In this document: piece by piece, positions 12,165-22,008 of the stretch | Layout: each line of letters starts with the position of its first letter | Position numbering within the stretch: the stretch's first letter is position 1 | NCBI GenBank assembly: GCA_022818135.1 | Contig: JAFMSR010000017.1 | Coordinates: 5,253,403 to 5,317,402, forward strand | Length of the DNA: 64,000 nt | Direction of reading: 5' to 3' | DNA from: Saxidomus purpurata | Lineage: Eukaryota; Mollusca; Bivalvia; Venerida; Veneridae | Notes under the pieces: model-generated | What the model saw: the letters and a program-made list of their open reading frames with translations, nothing else | Told to the model about the DNA's origin: nothing | Database searches by the model: none | Program-made: the position numbers and the translations under genes

Positions 12165-13250
12165 CATTAAATTCTGACCAGAGGTATTGGAGATTAAAAG
12201 CGCACAACATTTTACTATCTTAAGCCTATGTGATCTTTGACCTAGCGACCCGAAACATTGACTATGCACAACTAGGCATTGTACTTATCACTTTTGTGAA
12301 GTATCATTAAATTCTGACCAGGGGTTTTGCAGACTTAGCATCAACAATATTTTACTATCCCGAGCCCCTGTGACCTTGACTTTTAACCAAGTGACAAGAA
12401 ACATTGACCATGCACAACTAGGCATTGTACTTATCACTTCTTTGAAGTATCATTAATTTCTGAACAGGGGTTTAACATATTAAGCGTCCACAATATTTTA
12501 CTATCCCGAGCCCCTGTGACCTCGACCTTTGACCTAGAGACCCCAAACATTGACCATGCACAACTAGGCATTATACTTATCACTTGTGTGAAGTATCATT
12601 AAATTCTGACCAGGGGTTTTGGCAATTTAGTGTCCACAAGATTTTACTATCTCTGGCCCCTGTAACCTTGACCTTTGACCTAGAGACCCGAAGCATGAAC
12701 CATGAACAACTAAGCATTGTACATAACACTTGTGTGAAGTAACAGTAAATTCTGACCAGGGGTTTTGGAGATAAGGTGTCACAAGATTTTACTATTTCGA
12801 GCCCCTGTGACCTTGACCTCTGACCAAGGGGCCTAGAGATCCGAAGCATGGACCATGCACAACTAGGCATTGTCCGTATCTCTTGTGTGAATTATCATTA
12901 AATTCTGACCAGAGTTTTTGAGATTAAGCGTCACAAGATTTTACTATTTCGAGCCTCTGTGACCTTGACCTTTGACCTAGAGACCCGAAACATGGACCAT
13001 GTATAACTACACATGTAGGCATTGTCCTTATCACTTGTGTGAAGTATCATTAAATTCTGACCAGGGGTTTTGGAGATTTGCCATGTACAAGAATTTACTA
13101 TTTTGAGCCCCTGTGACCTTGACCTTTGACCTAGAAACCCGAAACATGGAATATGCACAACTAGGCATTGTACTTATCGCTTGTGTGAAGTATCATTAAA
13201 TTCAGATTTTGATTAACATTAAGATTTAGAGTCCACAAGATTCCGTTTAC
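12165..13250. repeat. ~145-bp satellite, left arm
   Basis: About eight imperfect units (period roughly 139-153 bp). Each unit carries GACCAGGGGTTTTG, TTTTACTAT, GAGCCCCTGTGACC, TTGACCTTTGACCTAGAGAC and CATGCACAACTAGGCATTG. Most units contain TGACCTTTGACCT, a perfect direct repeat of AGGTCA with 1-bp spacing. Frames across it are read-through. Confidence 0.9.
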
Positions 13251-13319
13251 AGACGGACAGACGGACGGACGGACAAGCTGAATCCAGTATACCCCCTTTA
13301 CACTTTGTGTTCGGGGGGT

Positions 13320-14520
13320 ATAATAATGGCCTTATATCGCTCACCTGATTATCATTGCACTTAATAAAGAAGAAAGTAGGTCATATTCAAGGTCGGTTAT
13401 AGGAATTTGGGAAATTAGTTTGCAAAACTTAACAAATAGTCCAAATTTCATCTCTCTAGCTTGGAGAAGTGCCCCATAAGGGCCAGTTTTGCTGTACTGG
13501 AGAGACTTGACTGTTCTGGGTAAGTTACGTGAAAATCTATTTAAAGGATATTTAGGAAAATCTTACACAGTTCATATAAGGGATCATCTACTCAGTACGA
13601 CAAATCATTTTATGAATTTTGAGGACTGTTGTTGATAATTCGATCTCAAAATATCTAGCAGAAATTATTTTTAAAGTTCGAATCACTGTGACCTTAACCT
13701 TTGACCCACTGACCAACAAAACAATATGGATAATCTACAGGTTGCATGCAACCTTTTGAGCAAGTTTAATAAAAGTCAAATGAAATTGTGACCTGTACAG
13801 TGATATCAAGGAAAAGCTAACACAGGTCACTGTGACTTTGACCTTTGAGCCACTGACTGCAAAAACAGAAGAGCTCATCTTCTTAGTATGACCTTAGTAT
13901 CATCCTGTGACGTTTGAATACTGTGGGTAATAATATATCTTAAGATATTGAGCGGAAACGATTTTCAAAGTTCGGGTCTGTAACCTTGACCTTGGGCCAG
14001 CTTACCCCAAAACAATAGGGATCATCTACAGGTTACAGACAACCTTCTGAGCAAGTTTCATGAGAGTCAAATGAAAAATTGTGACCTGTATAGAGTGTTA
14101 TCAAGGCTTCTTGAGAATTAACAAGGTATTTCTTTGATTTGACCGTGTTACACTTGACCTAGATTCTAATAAGACTATTAAATCATTGAGACAAACATTC
14201 TGATTAATTTTCATGATGATTGGGTAAAAAATGTAGCCTCTAGAGTGTTAACAAGATTTGTTTTCTTTGATCGTGTGACCTAGTTTTAAATCCCAGGTGA
14301 CCAAGATTCAAACTAGACCTAGAAATCATTGCCAAAGAAAGCTTTCTGACCAATTTCCAAGATTATTGGATTGTTAATGTCACATCTATGGCATACACAA
14401 TGTATTTCTATGATCTGACCTGGTAGCCTAGTTTCTTACTTAATATAACTCATATTTGAACTCGACCTAGATTTTACATGACAATCATTCTTTTGGCAAT
14501 TTGACATATAGGCACACACA
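13320..14520. repeat. Dispersed repeats with GTGACCTTGACC words
   Basis: Loosely repeated units containing CAGGTTGCATGCAACCTT, GAGCAAGTTTCATGAGAGTC and TGACCTGTA. Non-coding and mirrored in the right arm at about 24.2-25.35 kb. Confidence 0.6.
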
Positions 14521-14907
14521 GAACGATTTTAGTTTGGTTTATAGCGCCAGACGACACGTATTACATGTATATTCCTGTGTTGAAGATTACCACCTTGTAT
14601 TTTTACGTTTTTGAAAAAGTACACATCTCATTTCTTTCTACTTGTATTTTTGTTTATAATGTAAATTGGTTGTGTAACTGAAACTATTATTGATTATGTT
14701 CAACGCGAGACTTTGTCCATGCTTAGGCCCTTTTTAAATTATATTTTTACGAATATCGCCGTCATAAAAGTTCTTTAAAAAAATATACATTGTAATTATG
14801 GTTTGGGTTTTTTATTCCAGCCGACAAAACTTTCTCTCGGCAAATAATAAACAAGAGGGGCATGGTTGCCTATATCACTCACCTGAATACCAGTGCACTT
14901 ACCTAAG

Positions 14908-15520
14908 AAAGTCCATTCTTGCTAAAGGGAGTCTGTAGTTGCTAAGGAAGTTACTGGTTCATAGGGAAAGTCACTAGTTGCTATAGAAGTCACTGGTTGC
15001 TAAAGGCAGCAGCTGCAAGGGGCACACAGTAGTAGCTAACAACAGTTGCTAGTTTCTAAGAACATCAATGGTTGCTAAGTAAGACCCTGGTGGCAAGAGG
15101 TTGCTAAAGGTTGCTAAGAAAGATACTGGTTGCTTGGGAAATTAACTTGTTACTATGGGACTAAGTTGTTGCTCAGGAAGTCAATGGTTGCTAAGGAAAA
15201 CACTTATTCTTAACGGAATTCATTGGTTGCTAGAGGACTAAGTTGTTGCTAAGAAATCAAAGGTTGCCTAGGAAGTCACTTGTTTCTAAGGGAGGTCACC
15301 GGTTACAAAGGTAGTTACTGGTTGCTAGGGGTAGTATCTGGTTGTTGGGGCAGTTTTTGATTGCAAAGAAAGTCATGAAATGCTAGGGAAGTAAGCGGTT
15401 GCCAAATGAGTCGCTAGTCACTGGTCCATGTTGATGGTTGCTTAGGAAGTCAGTGGTTGCTTAGAAAGTAAGCAGTCGCTATGTAAGTTGCTGGTTGCAA
15501 TAGGTACACACTGGAAGCTA
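14908..15520. repeat. Short-period GGTTGCTA repeat, left arm
   Basis: Dozens of imperfect ~20-bp units of the form GGTTGCTAAGGAAGTCACT. Mirrored at 23,165-23,790 and present as a short remnant at 53,995-54,150. Confidence 0.85.
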
Positions 15521-15539
15521 GCTTTTTTATTTTAACTGT

Positions 15540-16390
15540 ATATTCGGGCAAGGGACCCCAAGGACGTGGTCAATTTTGATCATGTACATGTTTTGAGCAA
15601 ACCTGGTAAAGGACTCCTAAACAATGCTACATACCAACTATCGGCGCTCTAGGCCTTCTAGTTTTTGAAGATAATATTTTAATAGTTTCCTCGAGATAAG
15701 TCTACGTAAAAGAAGTGACCATGTTGGTAGGGCCAATATTGACCCAAGGGGTAAGATTAGAACAAACTTTGTTGAGTCCACTAGACAATGCGACGAACTG
15801 AACTAATATCTAAGCTCTACACATTGTGATTTTGCAGAAGATTTATAAATTGTTCCTATTTCAAGTGACCTATCTTGCAGGTTCAATTTTGACCCGGGGG
15901 CATGATTTCAACAAACTTTGTAGAGGTCTACTAGACAATGCTACATGCTAAATATCTTAACTTTAGACCATGTGGTTTTGCAGAAGAAGTTGTTTTCTAT
16001 ACAAAGTTACCCTCGGACAGGGTCAATTTTGACTTCGGGTTCATGATTTGAACAACATGGTAGAGGTCCACTAGATAATCATACATACTGAATATCTAAG
16101 CTCTATGCCATGTGATTCCTTAGAAGACATTTCGTAAAGTTTTTCCTTTATAATACTGAACCCAGGGTATTGATTTGAACAAACTTGGTAGAAGCCCACT
16201 AGACAATGTTACACACCAAATATCTAAGCTCTCTGCCTTGTGGTTTCACATAAGAAGATTTTTAAAGGTTTCATTATGTAAGTTTTTTTGCACAATGGGG
16301 TCACTATTAACCCCAGAGACTAGGTTGGAATAAACTTGATTGAGTTTTGTCTCACACCATGTATCAAAAATCTGGGCCTTGTGGTAAAGG
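15540..16390. repeat. Dispersed ~160-bp repeat units
   Basis: Successive diverged units with CTAGACAATG, TACATGCCAAATATCTAAGC, a GCC.TGTGGTTTT stretch and TCAATTTTGACCC. The same family occurs at 11.2-11.4, 39.77-40.2, 45.4-45.75, 48.2-48.5 and 53.4-53.95 kb. No gene. Confidence 0.75.
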
Positions 16391-16398
16391 AGAAGAAG

Positions 16399-16512
16399 CT
16401 TCTGTGTTCCTTTAATTGTTCGTTTTGTCCTCGTGTGTTTGCTTTGTATGCTAGTGTGTGTTGGTAGTGTATATGTGTGTTTGTACATGATTGTGTGTGT
16501 GTGTCGTGTGTG

Positions 16513-16547
<35 letters not shown>

Positions 16548-16640
16548 TGGTGGTGTGCACTTCTGGGTGCTGTGGGGCTCGTTTTGGGGAGGCTGCGTTT
16601 TTGGTATGTGGTATTCCCTGTTTGATATTATTTTTGTTTT
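16399..16640 (+). mobile_element. 5'-truncated PLE tail, only in the left arm
   Basis: Matches the PLE 3' region from GTGTTCCTTTAATTG through a GT microsatellite to the TGATATTATTTTTG end. The right arm has the uninterrupted site (AAAAAACTTCTTCTCC at about 22,283-22,298), so the insertion happened in one arm after the duplication, or on one haplotype. Its target duplication is not clear because of the T-run at the 3' junction. Confidence 0.85.
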
Positions 16641-16918
16641 TTTTTAAATACTTTTAAATTTTTAGCTCTGGTGGCCACGTTGTTCAGTCAACTGAAACCA
16701 TCTGAACAAGTTTTAGAGAGCTTAAAGCTAGGATGCTCCAGGCTAGTTGTGATGATACTCCATGACGTGGTTTATAAGAAGAAACCATTTGAAGCAATTG
16801 TTGACGAACAATGGACGGACGGACATCCAACGATCCTAAAAGCTTTCCATGGCCACTTCTTAGTCAGATGAGCTTCAAATAACTATCATCAACGTATGAA
16901 TAGAAATTTAACAAACGT
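16641..16918. repeat. Dispersed repeat next to the HEPN exon
   Basis: The 66-codon frame here (VATLFSQLKPSEQ..., ending HGHFLVR) is antisense to the local gene, is copied in the other arm, and has the GGACGGACGG and CAGATGAGCT words of a common dispersed repeat. I treat it as non-coding. Confidence 0.55.
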
Positions 16919-16987
16919 TTATTGATGCAATTGAAACACTGATTTCATTAACCAACTAGCAATGTCACTAAATGAAGTAAAATATAC

Positions 16988-17146
16988 CCGAGTTAGTTTA
17001 TCTATAGCATCCCGAGACCCAGCGTATGTCGCTAAACACTTTTCGTCTTGTAGAACCGCAATAAATACACATAAATACTCATTCAAAGTCAGGTCGTCCA
17101 GCTCTATATTTGCGTTATGCAGGATCTCATTGCGAATATTCCTTGC
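16988..17146 (-). pseudogene. Left-arm copy of the HEPN exon
   Basis: Reverse-strand copy of the exon at 21,781-21,939 with the same RNEILH motif. If not spliced at the proposed donor, the frame runs on to a stop at 16,919. It belongs to the left copy of the CXorf38-like gene, which is truncated downstream. Confidence 0.65.
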
Positions 17147-17395
17147 CTGGAATAATATCAAATTGGAAATAGAGTACCTATGTAATACCTTAAAGTGTTC
17201 TGCGGATTACATGATACAGTTGCAAGGAATAAATTATGTTATTGGCTTGGACACAGAGGCAATAGTCTTAGAAAGTACAGGCAATATAATAAATTTTAGT
17301 CACATTAGAACACAGTTTAACTGGAACAGGGAATGCTGAATATTTAGCTGAACTGATTATAGTAGTTTACATTTGAACGCAAATTAACTCACTTA

Positions 17396-17726
17396 TTAAA
17401 GCTGCTCGCTCTCAGATTTTGGTAAAAAAATAAAGTTCTTCAAAGTATATGTAAATAACGTATTTAGACCAAAGAGTCATATAAAAAGGCTCCAGTGTAT
17501 CTCTAAATTTTATAAAAATACGCTACCAAATTCAAAAGCGTTGCAAACGCTTTTGAAATTTCAATATAAACAAATAGTGTAGCGGTGCCGTGCAACTGAC
17601 ATTTTCAATCAATTTCTGCAAATTCCTACCTAGATGTTTGCTTATATTTTGATTTTAGCCTTTATATTTATGTATAATTATGTCAATTTATTTTTTTCAA
17701 CGATAACTGAGAGCGAGCAGCTTTAA
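17396..17726. mobile_element. MITE in the intron, left-arm copy
   Basis: Terminal inverted repeats TTAAAGCTGCTCGCTCTCAG at both ends (20 bp, perfect) and an internal palindrome around AAGCGTTTGCAACGCTT. No coding capacity, so a non-autonomous DNA element. This copy is 17 bp shorter than the one in the right arm. A possible TTAA or TA duplication is embedded in the outermost bases. Confidence 0.8.
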
Positions 17727-18107
17727 AACATCCTTGATAAATCGAATGGTATTGCATGATACAAACATGATCTAGTTTAGCCTCTCCATTATGATGCTGT
17801 CATACTATTATTTGAAGTGGTGATCATTTTTAAGACTATCGTGTAATGTCCGGTACACACCGATAGGAAACTTCATTTATTTTTGTTTTTCAGTTTGCCA
17901 CAAAATTTAAGGTTAAAAAAAGGTCTCTTTAACAACGACCTTTTATGCAAACGACTTTGTATCTGTACTGAGTGCCCGAACGGTCAGGGGTATGAAATAG
18001 ATTTCACGGAAACGTAGTGTCAGTAAAGCTATGATAAAACACATACTCTCATTACTCTGCACATGCCAACTTCCTTCAAAGCATATAGATCAAACAGTAA
18101 AATTTAC

Positions 18108-18807
18108 CTTTTGGAAATAGCACATAATATGTGATCCCATGTAACAACAAGATAACCAGCTCTGCATAGACCGGCAGTTGATAAGGAAACTAAGTAAACT
18201 ACCAACATCTGTATCTTCCACTGATCTTGCTTGATTTAGTGTGTTTTGAAAACACTTCATAAAACTACATCCCGACAGATCTGAACACCATGTGCTTGGA
18301 TTTGTGTTTTTCCATAAAGGACTTTTATATCGATGATCGAGAACAATGGCATCATAAAAACAAAAATAATATCAAACAGGGAATGCCACGTACCAAAAAC
18401 GCAGCCTCCCCAAAACGAGCCCCACAGCACCCAGAAGTGCACACCACCTTACACTTAAACCTAAGCTCCATAAGTTTGCTACATACACCATAAGGGCATT
18501 TTCTGCGTCCTTCCGGTCTGCTTCCAAAGCAATTGCTTGATTTCATTTCTATACAATTACCCCTGTTACACACCTTTCTGCCATTTGCATGGTCAGGTAA
18601 AAGGTTTTGAGAAGTACATTGGTTGCAATAACGTACAGACATCAAAGAAGTTATTCTTTGTAAATGCCAGTTTCGACACACTGGAGCTTTGTCTCTTACA
18701 AAATCTGTCAACCCGTTCTGGAGAAACTCTAGTCCCTTGGCACCGAGAACCCAATTTCTGTATCTAGAGGTATCCCAGATTTCATAGCTCATCGTGTTAA
18801 CGCTCAC
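18108..18807 (-). pseudogene. CXorf38-like exon 1, left copy, with start codon
   Basis: The minus strand from the ATG at 18,807 reads MSVNTMSYEIWDTSRYRNWV, then a Cys-rich region with CNQC, CNRGNC and CPYGVC. After a 91-bp PLE insertion, it continues as HRYKSPLWKNTNPSTWC, DTDVGSLLSFLINC and a GT donor at 18,107-18,106. The YKNWV opening, the Cys cluster, the W-rich middle and the LLSFLIN stretch before a HEPN exon match the CXorf38 family as I know it. The PLE insertion shifts frame, so the exon cannot encode the whole domain as it stands. This copy keeps the first codons that the right copy lacks, so the sequence beyond 18,807 is probably the native 5' flank. Confidence 0.7.
18357..18447 (-). 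mobile_element. PLE tail inside exon 1, left-arm copy
   Basis: 91-bp 5'-truncated PLE 3' end, from GGTGTGCACTTCTGGG to TATTATTTTTGTTTT in minus-strand sense. The right arm has the same insertion at the same base, so it predates the palindrome. Confidence 0.9.
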
Positions 18808-19039
18808 TTCTATTATTAATAAAATACAAAATAAAATATCTGTTGTTAGAATGTTGCAATGGAAAACATATACTGGTCATTTAACTGGTTTGTTAAAATC
18901 GTTATGATATGAATAACTAAACTGTTTAAGCTAATGTGTAATAAAGGCGACATGTTTCGCGAAGAAGAAGTGGTTTCACTTCGGTCAGTAATGAAGGACC
19001 AATCGGCTATCTTGAAATGTTCCTTTCTTTAATGTGCTT
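18808..19039. other. 5' flank of the left gene copy and a hammerhead-like remnant
   Basis: AT-rich sequence upstream of the ATG. On the minus strand at about 18,948-18,998 the order CTGACC, a GAAGTG-AAAC-CACTTC hairpin, then GCGAAACATGTCGCC recalls the hammerhead motifs known from PLE terminal repeats, but the invariant CTGATGA core is changed. Likely the 5' debris of a PLE. Confidence 0.3.
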
Positions 19040-20141
19040 TTAATGTTTTACAAAACGAACTAAATAGCACTAAAAACAAAAATAATATCAAACAGGGAAT
19101 GCCACGTACCAAAAACGCAGCCTCCCCAAAACGAGCCCCACATCACCCAGAAGTGCACACCACCAACACACACACACGCACACACACACACGCACACACA
19201 CACGACACACACACACACACAATCATGTACACACACACATATACACTACCAACACACACTAGCATACAAAGCAAACACACGAGGACAAAACGAACAATTA
19301 AAGGAACACAGTGGGGCACCGCCTTGGAACGGTCAGTGGCATAAACACCACTGGGGAGCTTAAACCGGTTTATGGTGCGCACCCAACCTCACTCTTACCC
19401 CAACCATGTTCCAAAGTCACAGGACAGTGTAAATAAAAGTAATCCCTGCTAGGTGAATCTCTAACACACGCAATGGAAACAAAAGGCATGGTATGTAAAA
19501 CACAAAAATGCTCGTGTATAAATATATAAAAAGCAAACCCTGAGAACCAAAAAACGTATGTACTCAATGCCTTTGCAGAAGGCAGAGCACCAAGAGAAAC
19601 ACCCCTAAGGGCCCGACGAAACAGGCTAAAGCTTATATATTGAGTCCTTCCGTTGAACAAAATGTGGTCACTGATCACATCAGTGAAGTTTCTAATTTGA
19701 AAGTTCGTATAGATGATCAACATATTAAACTTCCTACTATGTACTGGATTCCTAAATTACATAAACAACCATATAAAGCTCGTTTCATCGCTAATTCAAG
19801 CTCTTGTACCACTACAAATATTTCAAAACTATTAACATCTTGCCTAACTGCTATAAAAGCCCACGTGAAAAGATATTGTGATAAAGTATACGAAAACTCT
19901 GGTAAACATTTATTTTGGTCGATCAAAAATTCTGGCGAAATCCTGGATAAGTTTAAAGTTAATAATTACAAAGTAACTTCAGTCAGTACATACGATTTTT
20001 CTACTCTGTATACCACTTTACCACATAATTTGATAAATGACAAGCTAACTGCCCTAATTCAAAAGACTTTTGCCAGGGAGAATGCTACATTTCTCGCCTG
20101 CAATTTCGATAAAGCTTTTTTTACTAGCTGTATTGTTAAAC
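19040..20141 (+). mobile_element. PLE copy at the palindrome centre, interrupted and truncated
   Basis: It starts with TTAATGTTTTACAAAACGAAC, which matches 2,682 of PLE1. It is split at CTAAA by a nested inverted PLE tail, resumes at 19,627, and runs to 20,141, where it stops in the middle of the RT (FTSCIVKH). The next base is the first of the right palindrome arm. The RT segment differs from PLE1 by almost nothing (for example STLYTT against STLHTT) and lacks the catalytic YLDD part. Confidence 0.9.
19075..19626 (-). mobile_element. Nested PLE 3' fragment, inverted, inside the central PLE
   Basis: Minus-strand copy of the PLE 3' region, from CCTGTTTCGTCGGGCC to TATTATTTTTGTT, including a CA/GT tract at about 19,163-19,228. 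The host PLE reads CACTAAA on the left and CTAAAGCTTATAT on the right, giving a 4-bp TAAA (possibly CTAAA) target duplication at 19,071-19,074 and 19,627-19,630. Confidence 0.88.
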
Positions 20142-20575
20142 ATGAAATCTGGGATACCTCTAGATACAAAAATTGGGTTCTCGGTGCCAAGGGACTAGAG
20201 TTTCTCCAGAACGGGTTGACAGATTTTGTAAGAGACAAAGCTCCAGTGTGTCGAAACTGGCATTTACAAAGAATAACTTCTTTGATGTCTATACGTTATT
20301 GCAACCAATGTACTTCTCAAAACCTTTTACCTGACCATGCAAATGGCAGAAAGGTGTGTAACAGGGGTAATTGTATAGAAATGAAATCAAGCAATTGCTC
20401 TGGAAGCAGACCGGAAGGACGCAGAAAATGCCCTTATGGTGTATGTAGCAAACTTATGGAGCTTAGGTTTAAGTGTAAGGTGGTGTGCACTTCTGGGTGC
20501 TGTTGGGCTCGTTTTGGGGAGGCTGCGTTTTTGGTACGTGGCATTCCCTGTTTGATATTATTTTTGTTTTTATGA
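19640..20575 (+). pseudogene. Chimeric frame: PLE RT fused to the CXorf38-like exon
   Basis: A 311-codon open frame runs from the PLE RT (MSPSVEQNVV...) across the central breakpoint after IVKH and on in frame into EIWDTSRYKNWVLGAKGLEF, the Cys-rich exon. It ends at a stop just after the exon's PLE tail. The in-frame fusion is probably accidental: the RT lacks its catalytic half, and the downstream exon is itself interrupted. It is still a real open frame and could be transcribed if a promoter lies nearby. Confidence 0.6.
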
Positions 20576-20819
20576 TGCCATTGTTCTCGATCATCGATAT
20601 AAAAGTCCTTTATGGAAAAACACAAATCCAAGCACATGGTGTTCAGATCTGTCGGGATGTAGTTTTATGAAGTGTTTTCAAAACACACTAAATCAAGCAA
20701 GATCAGTGGAAGATACAGATGTTGGTAGTTTACTTAGTTTCCTTATCAACTGCCGGTCTATGCAGAGCTGGTTATCTTGTTGTTACATGGGATCACATAT
20801 TATGTGCTATTTCCAAAAG
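20142..20819 (+). pseudogene. CXorf38-like exon 1, right copy, no start codon
   Basis: Reads EIWDTSRYKNWVLGAKGLEF, a Cys cluster (VCRNW, CNQC, CNRGNC, CPYGVC) that could bind zinc, a 91-bp PLE insertion, then HRYKSPLWKNTNPSTWC, FMKCFQNT and DTDVGSLLSFLINC. It ends in K before a GT donor at 20,820 (phase 0). The family is CXorf38-like: a YKNWV-type N-terminal region, paired cysteines, a W-rich middle, and a HEPN module in the next exon. The first seven codons present in the left copy are replaced here by PLE sequence, and the insertion shifts the frame. Unless spliced around, this exon cannot give a full domain. Cellular role is unknown. Confidence 0.7.
20480..20570 (+). mobile_element. PLE tail inserted in exon 1, right-arm copy
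   Basis: 91-bp PLE 3' end beginning at GTGGTGTGCACTTCTGGG, immediately after where the GT microsatellite lies in longer copies. The coding frame before it (KCK) and after it (YDAIVLDHRYKSP) differ by one, because 91 is not a multiple of three. No clear target duplication. Confidence 0.9.
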
Positions 20820-21183
20820 GTAAATTTTACTGTTTGATCTATATGCTTTGAAGGAAGTTGGCATGTGCTGAGTAATGAGAGTATGTGTTTTATCATAGCT
20901 TTGCTGACACTACGTTTCCGTGAAATCTATTTCATACCCCTAACCGTTCGGGCACTCAGTACAGATACAAAGTCGTTTGCATAAAAGGTCGTTGTTAAAG
21001 AGACCTTTTTTTAACCTTAAATTTTGTGGCAAACTGAGGTTTCCTATCGGTGTGTACCGGACATTACACGATAGTCTTAAAAATGATCACCACTTCAAAT
21101 AATAGTATGACAGCATCATAGTGGAGAGGCTAAACTAGATCATGTTTGTATCATGCAATACCATTCGATTTATCAAGGATGTT

Positions 21184-21531
21184 TTAAAGCTGCTCGCTCT
21201 CAGTTATCGTTGAAAAAAATAAATTGACATAATTATACATAAATATAAAGGCTAAAATCAAAATATAAGCAAACATCTAGGTAGGAATTTGCAGAAATTG
21301 ATTGAAAATGTCAGTTGCACGGCACCGCTACACTATTTGTTTATATTGAAATTTCAAAAGCGTTTGCAACGCTTTTGAATTTGGTAGCGTATTTTTATAA
21401 AATTTAGAGATAAACGTGACAGGAGTTTATACTGGAGCCTTTTTATATGACTCTTCGGCCTAAATACGTTATTTACATATACTTTGAAGAACTTTATTTT
21501 TTTACCAAAATCTGAGAGCGAGCAGCTTTAA
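21184..21531. mobile_element. MITE in the intron, right-arm copy
   Basis: Perfect 20-bp terminal inverted repeats TTAAAGCTGCTCGCTCTCAG, 348 bp in total, with an internal palindrome around AAGCGTTTGCAACGCTT. It sits in the intron between the Cys-rich and HEPN exons. Confidence 0.8.
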
Positions 21532-21780
21532 TAAGTGAGTTAATTTGCGTTCAAATGTAAACTACTATAATCAGTTCAGCTAAATATTCAGCATTCCCTG
21601 TTCCAGTTAAACTGTGTTCTAATGTGACTAAAATTTATTATATTGCCTGTACTTTCTAAGACTATTGCCTCTGTGTCCAAGCCAATAACATAATTTATTC
21701 CTTGCAACTGTATCATGTAATCCGCAGAACACTTTAAGGTATTACATAGGTACTCTATTTCCAATTTGATATTATTCCAG

Positions 21781-21939
21781 GCAAGGAATATTCGCAATGA
21801 GATCCTGCATAACGCAAATATAGAGCTGGACGACCTGACTTTGAATGAGTATTTATGTGTATTTATTGCGGTTCTACAAGACGAAAAGTGTTTAGCGACA
21901 TACGCTGGGTCTCGGGATGCTATAGATAAACTAACTCGG
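21781..21939 (+). CDS. HEPN exon of the CXorf38-like gene
   Basis: An acceptor (ATTCCAG) precedes ARNIRNEILHNANIELDDL, then LNEYLCVFIAVLQDEKC and DAIDKLTR, with a candidate donor GTATAT at 21,940. That gives 53 codons, phase 0 at both ends. RNEILH (Arg codon 21,793, His codon 21,808) is the RxxxxH signature of HEPN domains, with the usual polar residue after Arg. In active HEPN proteins these residues cleave RNA; many others only bind or dimerise. The helix-rich stretch after it fits the second half of the fold. If the donor is not used, the frame runs to a TAA at 22,006-22,008, giving a 75-codon terminal exon. The previous exon ends in phase 0 and fits. Confidence 0.7.
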
Positions 21940-22008
21940 GTATATTTTACTTCATTTAGTGACATTGCTAGTTGGTTAATGAAATCAGTGTTTCAATTGC
22001 ATCAATAA

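Larger units (their letters stand above)
7478..18785 (-). repeat. Left arm of a giant palindrome (~11.3 kb)
   Basis: The reverse complement of this block reappears at 20,142-31,453 with scattered substitutions and a handful of indels. Matching landmarks include the exon pairs 18,108/20,819, 17,146/21,781, 12,009/26,679 and 10,317/28,373, whose coordinate sums stay near 38,690-38,927. The inner end lies inside codon 8 of the Cys-rich exon and the outer end inside the gypsy remnant. Arm-specific insertions are at 7,610-7,970 and 16,399-16,640. Whether this is a real inverted duplication or a haplotype mis-join in the assembly cannot be decided from sequence alone. Confidence 0.95.

Noticed and set aside
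12580..13158. Protein-coding frames with repeated GQRSRSQGL or SRSKVKVT motifs
   Set aside because: These motifs are translations of the GGTCAAAGGTCAAGGTC satellite word.
12165..13250. CRISPR-like array
   Set aside because: The whole ~145-bp unit repeats with no repeat-spacer alternation, and the genome is eukaryotic; it is a satellite.
16671..16871. 66-codon frame repeated at 22,056-22,256
   Set aside because: Conserved only because the arms are duplicates. It is antisense to the local gene, has no splice sites, and sits in a dispersed repeat.
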